Below are positions 32,300 through 39,443 of a DNA stretch of 48,557 nt, in pieces. How positions within the stretch are numbered: position 1 is the stretch's first letter; each line of letters starts with the position of its first letter. The notes under the pieces were generated by a model. That model saw nothing but the letters and a program-made list of their open reading frames with translations. It was not told the DNA's origin and did no database searches. Both the position numbers and the translations under genes were made by a program. The DNA is from an uncultured Collinsella sp. (GTDB lineage Bacteria > Actinomycetota > Coriobacteriia > Coriobacteriales > Coriobacteriaceae), in NCBI GenBank assembly GCA_900540905.1, contig UQHR01000013.1, positions 1 to 48,557 of the forward strand, written 5' to 3'.

Positions 32300-34090
32300 C
32301 TAAGAGCGCTTGCGGCTCGCCATGGTGCCTGCGGCGATAGCGGCTGTTCCCGCAAGGACGGTTGCCACGATGGCCGCACCCGAGGTGTCGCCGGTTGCCG
32401 CGAGCACGCCGGTAGTCTTGGCTTTCGTGATTGAAGCCGCAACGGCCTTGGTCGGCTTTGAGCCCTCAGGCTTGGGGTTCTGCTTGGACTCCGCGGGCTT
32501 GCTTTCTGCGGGCTTGGTCTCGTCGGGCTTGGGGTCTTCCGGCTTGGCTACCTCGGGAGGTGCGATGACCATGCTCTTGGCGACAGCTTCGTTATAGGGG
32601 GAGTCGATCACAGCGTCGCCCGTGCCGATGGCTTGGCCTGCCTCGTAGATGCCGTCACGGAGCTTGCGATAGTCAATGACCTTGCCGCCTTCGGGCGTCT
32701 GGATGGCGGCGTTCTCAATCTTGATGGTGCCGATTGTCTTGCCGTCAGCGCTCATGGCACAGGCAAAGATTGCCGCTGTATCTCCTTCGGCCGTTACCTT
32801 GCTGCGGATGATCGAGATGACTGCGGGTGTGACGCCCTCGCTGGTCTGGGCGATGATGCCGATGTTCTCGCCTTGGGGCTCGGGGCTCGTCTCACCATCT
32901 TGGTTTTCGCTGTAGGGGATGGGGCCGTCGCCGTTCTCGACATAGCGGGCTATGGCCTTGACAACGGAGTCGCTGATGTAGATGTGGCCACCCTCCTCGT
33001 TGGGTCGATCGTTTCTGGTGGAGAATGCAGCCGAAACCTCGCCTTCCGCAAACGCGTCCACGGTGGAGCCGTTCTTGACGACGATATCGTCTTGGTAGGT
33101 GAAGAGGGCAATGGCGCCACCGTATCTGCCTTTACTTGTGCGGACTGTCACGTTTGCATGATCGAGTGTGATGCCCTTGTGGGCATAGACGCCATATTCA
33201 ACACCGTTTGCGTTGAGGGAGGCGTTTGTGGCTGCGAGGCTGCCCTTGGCCTCGACGGCGGCGTCTTTCTCGGAGCTCGCCTTGACCTGGCTGCCGTCCG
33301 AGATATTGATGTTGCCGCCGCTCCAAATGGCCTCACCATCGGCTGAGCTTGCCTCGACTGTGCCGCCACCCTTGATGGTGAGGTTCTTGTCGGTTCCGAT
33401 ACCCTTGTCCTTGGTAGCCCTGGCGGTGACGGCCCCGCTGTCGTCAATCGTGATATTGCCGTTTGCCCTGATGCCATCCGATACGCCCGTGGCGTTGACG
33501 TTGCCCGAACCTTTGATAGCGAGATCGCCCTCGGCGTCGATGGCATCAAACCGAGCGCTCGTGGCGTTGACGGATCCGGCTCCGTCGATGTTGATATTAC
33601 CCGTGGAGAGGATAGCGTCCTCAGTAGATGTCACGCTGAGCGTGCTGCCCGCGTCGCCTTGGATATTGAGCTCGGCGTTCTCATTCTTGCCATGAGAAGC
33701 CTTGATGCCTTCGATCCAGTCGGCAGTGACGATGTTGTTTCCCGAGTAATTCACGTTGAGCTTGCCTGCGGCCTGGATCTCGCCGCCGTTATAGTTGTTG
33801 AGCTTCAAGTCGTCGGCGCCGTCCCACGACCAGGTGCCGGTCTCGTCGCCCGCCGCAGTGCCGGCGTTGTATTTGGTTTCGCCGACCTTGACCCATTCTG
33901 CCGCGAGCGAGACGCTCGGCATGAGCAGCGAGCTCACCGTGAGCGCACACACGGCGCCTACGACGATGCGGCGCGTCACGCGGCGCCAGCTGCCGTGCGC
34001 GAGTCCTATGCGACGGCGAACGTCGGGTTCGGCAACATGGGTTCCAGCGGTAGTGTCATTGCGTTTGGGGGTCGTGAACAAGGCTGCCAT
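32300..34090 (-). CDS. Cell-surface beta-helix protein with LAATG sorting signal, copy A
   Basis: A 596-residue secreted protein. A long basic N-terminal region ends in a signal helix ('RRIVVGAVCALTVSSLLMPSVSLAAEW'). The body has at least seven repeats of 22-25 residues of the form 'GNINIDGAGSVNATS...DAI', typical of a right-handed beta-helix in carbohydrate-binding Cthe_2159-like proteins. A Pro/Lys/Glu-rich spacer follows, then LAATGD, a hydrophobic helix and RKRS, a sortase signal variant. It is probably anchored to the wall and may bind glycans. Start follows GGGAG. Copy B lies upstream. Confidence 0.85.
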   Translation of the reverse strand: MAALFTTPKRNDTTAGTHVAEPDVRRRIGLAHGSWRRVTRRIVVGAVCALTVSSLLMPSVSLAAEWVKVGETKYNAGTAAGDETGTWSWDGADDLKLNNYNGGEIQAAGKLNVNYSGNNIVTADWIEGIKASHGKNENAELNIQGDAGSTLSVTSTEDAILSTGNINIDGAGSVNATSARFDAIDAEGDLAIKGSGNVNATGVSDGIRANGNITIDDSGAVTARATKDKGIGTDKNLTIKGGGTVEASSADGEAIWSGGNINISDGSQVKASSEKDAAVEAKGSLAATNASLNANGVEYGVYAHKGITLDHANVTVRTSKGRYGGAIALFTYQDDIVVKNGSTVDAFAEGEVSAAFSTRNDRPNEEGGHIYISDSVVKAIARYVENGDGPIPYSENQDGETSPEPQGENIGIIAQTSEGVTPAVISIIRSKVTAEGDTAAIFACAMSADGKTIGTIKIENAAIQTPEGGKVIDYRKLRDGIYEAGQAIGTGDAVIDSPYNEAVAKSMVIAPPEVAKPEDPKPDETKPAESKPAESKQNPKPEGSKPTKAVAASITKAKTTGVLAATGDTSGAAIVATVLAGTAAIAAGTMASRKRS

Positions 34091-34230
34091 GGTTGCTCCC
34101 GTTCTCATAGGGCCTATACGGCTAGATTCAGCGTATCTGCTGGATGTTGCCGGCGGTAGTGCCGTTTGGAGGGCAAAATGGCCAAAATGGGGGAGAAATA
34201 GGCCGCACGCCGGCGCAGGGACCGACGCTA

Positions 34231-34267
34231 AAAGAAAAGCGCGGGGCCGCATGGCGACTCCGCGCTT
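34231..34267 (-). terminator. Duplicated terminator (relic copy)
   Basis: An AAAGCGCGG.../...TCCGCGCTTT stem with TTTTCTTTT on the minus strand, a diverged copy of the permease terminator at 36272-36312. In its present place it would end the transcript of surface protein copy B. Confidence 0.75.
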
Positions 34268-34294
34268 TATTGTTCAGCTTTTGCAGCCTTGCCC

Positions 34295-34339
34295 TTACGC
34301 TACGAAGAAGTAGACGGGGAAGGCAAGAGCCGCGATCCA
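34295..34339 (-). pseudogene. 15-codon relic of the NCS2 permease 3' end
   Basis: Read on the minus strand it encodes WIAALAFPVYFFVA and TAA. This matches the last 14 residues of the permease at 36339 (WIAALAFLVYFFVA) with one substitution. It has no start and lies between the two surface-protein genes. It marks the edge of the tandem duplication. Confidence 0.9.
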
Positions 34340-34361
34340 CCCGTCCTGTGCGAAAAAGTGT

Positions 34362-36131
34362 TTACGAGCGTTTGCGACTCGCCAGGGCACCTGTGACGAT
34401 AGCGGCCGTTCCTACAAGGGCGGTCGCTATGATGGCTGCGCTCGAGGCGTCGCCGGTTGCCGCGAGTTTGCCGGCGGTCTTGGCTCCCGTGGCTGCAACT
34501 GCAACGGCCTTGATCGTCTTCGCGCCCTCGGACTTGGAACCCGGCTTGGTCTCGCCGGGCTTTTCCTCGGGTTTGGTCTCCTCGGGAGGCGCGATGAGCG
34601 TGTGCTTGGCGACTGCTTCGTTGTAGGGGGAGTCGATCACGGCGTCGTCCGTGCCGATGGTTTGACCCGCCTCGTAGACGATGCCGTCGCTGAGTTCTTC
34701 CTTGTTGCGATAGTCAATGACCTTGCCGCCTTCAGGCGTCTGGATGGTGGCTCCTTCGATTTCGATGGTGCCGATCGCCTTGCCGTCCGCGCTCATGGCA
34801 AGGGCGAAGATTGCCGCCGTGTCTCCCTCGGCCGTGACCCTGCTGCGGACGATCGAGATGGTCGCGGGCGTGATGCCCTCGCTGGTCTGCGCGAAGATGC
34901 CGATGTTCAGGCCCTCGGACTCAGGGATGATTTCGTCGTTTTGGTCTCCACTGTAGTGGTCGGGGCCGTCGCCGCCGGTCTCGGCATAGCGGGCTATGGC
35001 CTTGACAACGGAGTCGCTGATGTAGATATGGCCACCCGCTTCGCCGGAGTAGAAATTACTGGTGGAGATTGCAACCGAGAACCTGCCTTCTGCGAGCGCA
35101 TCCACAGTCGAGCCGTTCTTGATGACGATGTCGTCCTCATCGGTGAAGAGTGCGCTGGCTTCCCCGCCATCTGAGCTTGCGCGGACCGTCACGGTCGCGC
35201 CATCGAGCGTGATGCCCTTGTAGACATAGATGCCATACCCAACGCCACTTGCGTTGAGGGAAGCGTTCGTGACCGTGAGGCTGTTTTTACCGTCGATGGC
35301 GGCGTCTTCCTCGGAGCTTGCCTTGACCTGGCTGCCACCCGAGATCTCGATGTTGCCGTCGGCCCAAATCGCATTGTCTTTGATAGAGCTTGCCTCTACC
35401 TTGCCGCCGCCCTTTATGATGAGGTTCTCGTTAGCATCGATACCCTGATCCTCGGTGGCCTTGGCGGTGACGGTTCCGCTGTTGTCGATCGTGATGTTGC
35501 CGTCGGCCCTGATGCCATCCGAATCGCCCGTGGCGTTAACGTTTCCCGAGCCCTTGATGGTGACATCGCCCCCGGCATCGATGGCATCGTGCTCGGTGCT
35601 CGTGGCGTTGACAGTGCCAGCGCCGTCGATGTTGATGTTGCCGACGGAAGTGATGGCGTCACGAGAAGATGTCACGTTGAGCGTGCTGGACGCGTCGCCC
35701 TGAATATTAAGCTCGGCGTTCTCGTTCGCGCCATCCTTAACCTTGATGCCGCGGCCGTTGTCGTTAGTGACGGTGTTGTTGCCCTCGTAGCTCACGTTGA
35801 GCTTGCCCGCTGCCTCGATCGCGCCGCCGTTATAGCCGTTGAGCTTCATGTCGTCGGCGCCGTCCCAGCTCCAGGTGCCGGCGGCGTCGCCCGCCGCGGT
35901 GCCGGCGTTGTATTGGGTGCCGCCGACGTCCACCCACTCGGCCGCGAGCGAGACGCTCGGCATGAGCAGCGAACTTACCGTGAGCGCGCATACGGCGCCT
36001 ACAACGATGCGGCGTGTCACGCGGCGCCAGCTGCCGTGTGCGAGCAGCGTGCGACGGCGCACGTCGGGCTCGACAAAATGGGCTCCAGAGGTTTTGTCAT
36101 TGCGCTTGGGGGTCGTGAACAAGGCGGCCAT
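34362..36131 (-). CDS. Cell-surface beta-helix protein with LAATG sorting signal, copy B
   Basis: A 589-residue paralog of copy A with the same order: long basic N-terminus, signal helix, 'WVDVGGTQYNAGTAAGD' opening, beta-helix repeats, charged Pro/Glu/Lys spacer, LAATGD, membrane helix and RKRS. The N-terminus, signal region and the block 'HIYISDSVVKAIARY' are nearly identical to copy A, while the repeat faces and the spacer differ. It is probably sortase-anchored. Its own promoter region is shared by duplication. Upstream in-frame codons before MAALFTT are the promoter, not protein. Confidence 0.85.
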   Translation of the reverse strand: MAALFTTPKRNDKTSGAHFVEPDVRRRTLLAHGSWRRVTRRIVVGAVCALTVSSLLMPSVSLAAEWVDVGGTQYNAGTAAGDAAGTWSWDGADDMKLNGYNGGAIEAAGKLNVSYEGNNTVTNDNGRGIKVKDGANENAELNIQGDASSTLNVTSSRDAITSVGNINIDGAGTVNATSTEHDAIDAGGDVTIKGSGNVNATGDSDGIRADGNITIDNSGTVTAKATEDQGIDANENLIIKGGGKVEASSIKDNAIWADGNIEISGGSQVKASSEEDAAIDGKNSLTVTNASLNASGVGYGIYVYKGITLDGATVTVRASSDGGEASALFTDEDDIVIKNGSTVDALAEGRFSVAISTSNFYSGEAGGHIYISDSVVKAIARYAETGGDGPDHYSGDQNDEIIPESEGLNIGIFAQTSEGITPATISIVRSRVTAEGDTAAIFALAMSADGKAIGTIEIEGATIQTPEGGKVIDYRNKEELSDGIVYEAGQTIGTDDAVIDSPYNEAVAKHTLIAPPEETKPEEKPGETKPGSKSEGAKTIKAVAVAATGAKTAGKLAATGDASSAAIIATALVGTAAIVTGALASRKRS

Positions 36132-36271
36132 GGTTACTCCCATCCTCATAGGGCCTATGCGATTACGCCCAGCATATCTGCAGGATGTAGCCAGCGGTAG
36201 TGCCGTTTGGAGGGCAAAATGTCCAAAACTTGGGAAGCAATACATCGCGCATCCGTGCGTTGCCTGGGCTT

Positions 36272-36312
36272 AAAAGAAAAGCGCGGAGCCGCTCGATGCG
36301 ACTCCGCGCTTT
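36272..36312 (-). terminator. Terminator after the NCS2 purine permease
   Basis: Stem AAAGCGCGGAG/CTCCGCGCTTT is followed on the minus strand by TTTTCTTTT. Confidence 0.85.
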
Positions 36313-36338
36313 GGTGTTCTGCTTTGGCAGCTTTGCCG

Positions 36339-37652
36339 TTACGCTACGAAGAAGTAGACGAGGAAGGCAAGGGCTGCGATCCACATGAGCGGCTTGATCT
36401 TGGAGGCCTCGCCCTTAAAGAGCGCGACGATCACGTAGGCGATAAAGCCCAGGCCAATGCCGGCGGAGATGGAGTAGGTGAAGGGCACGCCGGCGACAAT
36501 CATGAACGCCGGGAAGCCCTGCGACACGTCGGACCAGTCGATCTCGGAGGCCTCGCTCATCATGAGGTAGCCGACGTAGACCAGAGCACCGCAGGTGGCG
36601 GCACTGGAAACGATGGTGACGATGGGGGAGAAGAACGCGGCGAGAATGAACAGCACGCCGGTGGTGACGGAGGTGAGGCCCGTGCGACCACCGTCGGCAG
36701 CGCCAGAGGTGGACTCGACGAAGGTAGTGATGGAGGAGACGCCCATAAAGCCACCGGCAGCAGCGGCCACGGAGTCGACGACCAGGATGGGACGGATGTC
36801 CTCGACATTGCCGTCCTCGGTCAAGAACTCGCCCTGCTTGGCGACGGCCATCGCGGTGCCCATGGTGTCGAAGAAGTCGCTCATGAGCAGCGAGAAGGCA
36901 ACGACGAGCAGCATCGGGTCGGTCAGGACCTTCACGATGGCAAGGTTGCCGTCGGCAGTGCTGGCAAACGGGGCGCCGAAGGTCGAGAAGTCGAGCGGTG
37001 CGATGAGGCCCTCGGGCGCATGGGTGACGCCCAGCGGGATTCCGGCGATAACGGCGACGATGATGCCGATGAGCAGCGAGCCCGGCACGTTGCGGGAAGC
37101 CAGGGCAACCGTCACGACGATGGAGATGATGCCGACGATAAAGGTGGGGGAGGCGATGTCGCCCAGGCCGACGAGCGTACCGGCGCCAGCGGTGATGATG
37201 CCGGCGTCGCACAGGCCGATCATGGCGATAAACAGGCCCAGACCCACCGAGATGGCGTGGCGCAGGACCACGGGGATGGCGTCCATGATGGCCTCGCGCA
37301 GGCCGCAAAGGACGAGCAGCAAGATGACGACGCCCTCGAGGAAGATAACGCTCATGGCCACGTGCCAGTCGCCGCCGCACATGGTGGTGGCGATGCCCGC
37401 AATCATGGCGTTGATGCCCAGACCCGACGCACAGGCGAGCGGGCGGTTGGCGAAGATGCCCATGCAGATGGTCATGATGCCGGCGCCCAGGCAGGTGGCG
37501 CAGGCGAGCGCTCCCGCATCGATGCCAGCGCCCGAGAGCACTGCGGGGTTGACGGCGATGATGTAGGCCATCGCCAAGAATGTTGTCAGTCCAGCGCGAA
37601 GTTCGGTCCCGATTGTGGACTTGCGCTCACTGACGTGAAAAAGTTCGTCCAT
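36339..37652 (-). CDS. NCS2 guanine/hypoxanthine permease (AzgA-like)
   Basis: A 437-residue transporter with about 13 hydrophobic segments. AzgA-family features are the N-terminal 'TELRAGLTTFLAMAYIIAVNPAVLS', 'ACASGLGINAMIA', 'SDFFDTMGTAMAVAKQGEFL' and 'GVSSITTFVESTSGAADGGRTGLTSV'. It imports purine bases with protons. The start MDELFHV is set by an AAGGAAAGGG upstream. A GTTGATGTTC direct repeat lies in its promoter region. The last codons were copied into the adjacent tandem duplication. Confidence 0.9.
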   Translation of the reverse strand: MDELFHVSERKSTIGTELRAGLTTFLAMAYIIAVNPAVLSGAGIDAGALACATCLGAGIMTICMGIFANRPLACASGLGINAMIAGIATTMCGGDWHVAMSVIFLEGVVILLLVLCGLREAIMDAIPVVLRHAISVGLGLFIAMIGLCDAGIITAGAGTLVGLGDIASPTFIVGIISIVVTVALASRNVPGSLLIGIIVAVIAGIPLGVTHAPEGLIAPLDFSTFGAPFASTADGNLAIVKVLTDPMLLVVAFSLLMSDFFDTMGTAMAVAKQGEFLTEDGNVEDIRPILVVDSVAAAAGGFMGVSSITTFVESTSGAADGGRTGLTSVTTGVLFILAAFFSPIVTIVSSAATCGALVYVGYLMMSEASEIDWSDVSQGFPAFMIVAGVPFTYSISAGIGLGFIAYVIVALFKGEASKIKPLMWIAALAFLVYFFVA

Positions 37653-37726
37653 GCATACCCTTTCCTTGTTCGGCCCCGAGTTTAGGCCGATTGACACGAA
37701 CTCACTTACTATATCGCCTTTGAAAG

Positions 37727-37753
37727 GTTGATGTTCCTCGCATGTTGATGTTC
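37727..37753. promoter_or_regulatory. GTTGATGTTC direct repeat upstream of purine permease
   Basis: Two copies of GTTGATGTTC (37727-37736, 37744-37753) lie 17 bp apart. On the minus strand the outer copy reads GCCGAACATCAAC, which resembles the Gram-positive PurR PurBox core CCGAACWWT. This makes purine control plausible but not shown. Confidence 0.35.
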
Positions 37754-37845
37754 GGCGCTTTGTAGCAGACGGACGGTATTTTTCGCATGAAAATGTGTGG
37801 GTACCGTATACTTAAGCAGTTACAACGACCCCTATGGAGGAACGT

Positions 37846-38265
37846 ATGATTAAAGAGCTCTGCCACGACGAGGCTATTCTGTCCCAGCGTTGCGAGGTCG
37901 CGACCGTCGAGGACGAGTCGGTGGCACAGGACCTGATCGATACCATCAAGTCGCTCGACGATGCCGGCTGCCTTGCCGCCAACCAGATCGGCGTCACCAA
38001 GAAGGTCTGCGTCTATCTGGACGACGCCGGCGAGCCCCATGTGCTCTACAACCCCCGTCTGGTGTTTGGCCTGGGTGCCAGCAAGATGGAGGAGAGCTGC
38101 CTGACGCACGAGGAGGTCACCAAGTCCACGCGCTACATCAAGTGCAAGGTTGCCTTTGACCAGATTGTCGACGGCAAGATGAAGGAGTGCCGTCGCGACT
38201 ACGCGGGCTTTGAGGCACAAATGATCCAGCATATGATCGATCACTGTCTTGGAAAGTTGGTCTAA
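37846..38265 (+). CDS. Short peptide-deformylase-like protein with HMIDH motif
   Basis: A 139-residue deformylase-family protein. Motif 1 is AGCLAANQIG with Gln47 retained, motif 2 is ESCLT (Cys85), and motif 3 is QHMIDH, where the catalytic Glu of HEIDH is replaced by Met130. The metal ligands Cys85, His129 and His133 remain, so it may bind metal but deformylation should be impaired. The start is chosen for GGAGGAACGT directly upstream; the ATG at 37834 overlaps that site. A second short paralog is at 45595. Confidence 0.85.
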   Translation: MIKELCHDEAILSQRCEVATVEDESVAQDLIDTIKSLDDAGCLAANQIGVTKKVCVYLDDAGEPHVLYNPRLVFGLGASKMEESCLTHEEVTKSTRYIKCKVAFDQIVDGKMKECRRDYAGFEAQMIQHMIDHCLGKLV

Positions 38266-38297
38266 GGGGACCAAAGCACCGCACTTCGTCTCTTTTG

Positions 38298-38334
38298 GCC
38301 CGGGCATGACATTGTTGTCATGTCCGGGCTTTTG
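38298..38334 (+). terminator. Terminator after the deformylase-like gene
   Basis: A 14-bp stem GCCCGGGCATGACA/TGTCATGTCCGGGC with one G-U pair is followed by TTTTG. Confidence 0.82.
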
Positions 38335-38396
38335 TGTTTAGCGCCTTTTTGTTTGGAGACAATAACCTTAGCAGAAACGTAAAGCTAGGAGGCGCT

Positions 38397-39362
38397 ATGT
38401 GTACGAGCATTCGATTTACCGATAATTCTGGTCACATGTATTTGGGCCGCAACCTCGACTGGAGCTTTGACTACGGCCAACAGGTTCGCGTGATGCCGCG
38501 CGGATTTTACATTCCGTATTCGTTTATCGACGATGCGTCGGCGGCGCACGCGGTAATCGGCATGTGCATCGATTACGAGAACTACCCTATGTTTTTCGAC
38601 TGCGGTAACGATGCGGGTCTGGCTGTGGCGGGGCTCAACTTCCCCGGCTATGCCGAGTATGCCGATGGCCCTGTCGACGGCAAGAACAATATCGCGGCCT
38701 ATGAGTTTCCCCTGTGGGTGGCAGCGACGTTCTCGACGGTCGATGAGGTCGAGGCCGCGCTGCGCGATACGGTGATTGTCGCCAAATCTGCCGGAGAGGG
38801 GCTGGGCGTGTCACTGCTCCATTGGATTATCGGCGACAGCCAGCGCAGCATCGTGGTCGAGATGATGGCTGACGGCCTGCATGTATACGACGATCCGGTC
38901 GACACCCTTGCCAATCAGCCGACCTTCCCGTGGCATATGGAAAACCTACGCACCTATATCACCGCCACAAGCGATTTTCCGCAGACGGCGACATGGCGTG
39001 GCGCCGAGCTTAAGCCCTATGGAGCCGGTGCCGGCATGCGCGGCATTCCGGGCGATTGCTATTCGCCGAGCCGTTTTGTAAAGGCGGCGTACCTCAATGC
39101 CAATTACCCGCAAAAGGAGAGCGAGACCGAAAACGTCGTTCGCATGTTCCGCTCGCTCGAGGGCGTGGTGATGATCGAGGGAGCGTCCAGGATGGGCGAT
39201 GGCAAGTTCGAGAAGACTATCTACACCGGATGCTTTAGCGCGCGCACGGGCAATTATTACTACGCGATGTATGGGGATCCGTCGATTCGCTACGTGAGCC
39301 TGATGGATGCCGAGGGCGCGAGCCCCGATAGACTCGTGGTTCCCGAGCCGCGTCGTTCGTAG
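38397..39362 (+). CDS. bsh: Choloylglycine hydrolase / bile salt hydrolase
   Basis: A 321-residue Ntn hydrolase. The nucleophile Cys2 (MCTS) is freed by removal of Met. Expected active-site residues are present: Arg18 and Asp21 (GRNLDW), Asn81 ('AGLNFPGY'), Asn173 ('LANQPTF') and Arg226 ('YSPSRFVKAAYL'). The enzyme cleaves the amide of glycine- or taurine-conjugated bile acids; penicillin V acylase is the alternative. Size is normal for BSH (about 315-330). There is no signal peptide, so it is intracellular. A GGAGGCG site fixes the start. Confidence 0.93.
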   Translation: MCTSIRFTDNSGHMYLGRNLDWSFDYGQQVRVMPRGFYIPYSFIDDASAAHAVIGMCIDYENYPMFFDCGNDAGLAVAGLNFPGYAEYADGPVDGKNNIAAYEFPLWVAATFSTVDEVEAALRDTVIVAKSAGEGLGVSLLHWIIGDSQRSIVVEMMADGLHVYDDPVDTLANQPTFPWHMENLRTYITATSDFPQTATWRGAELKPYGAGAGMRGIPGDCYSPSRFVKAAYLNANYPQKESETENVVRMFRSLEGVVMIEGASRMGDGKFEKTIYTGCFSARTGNYYYAMYGDPSIRYVSLMDAEGASPDRLVVPEPRRS

Positions 39363-39382
39363 CTCACTGGTCCGTTGCGACA

Positions 39383-39422
39383 TAAAACGGCCTCGCACCT
39401 CTTATGAGATGCGAGGCCGTTG
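39383..39422 (-). terminator. Terminator between bsh and kup
   Basis: A 12-bp stem AACGGCCTCGCA/TGCGAGGCCGTT. On the minus strand TTTTATG follows, so it mainly ends the kup transcript but can also separate the convergent bsh gene. Confidence 0.82.
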
Positions 39423-39443
39423 TCGTCAATGGCTGGTGGCGTG

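Larger units (their letters stand above)
32276..36383. repeat. Tandem duplication of about 2.05 kb (two units)
   Basis: Unit 1 is about 34340-36383 and unit 2 about 32276-34339. Each contains, in minus-strand order, the last codons of an NCS2 permease, an AAAGCGCGG-stem terminator, a promoter region with CGGTAGTGCCGTTTGGAGGGCAAAATG (in two pieces under 20 nt by position, 34154-34180 and 36194-36220) and a beta-helix surface-protein gene. Homology resumes exactly at the relic permease codons, so the junction is 34339/34340. Confidence 0.9.

Noticed and set aside
36207..37685. 492-residue plus-strand frame opposite the purine permease
   Set aside because: Its Asp/Gly/His/Glu-rich sequence is the mirror of a membrane-protein codon pattern and has no supporting site.
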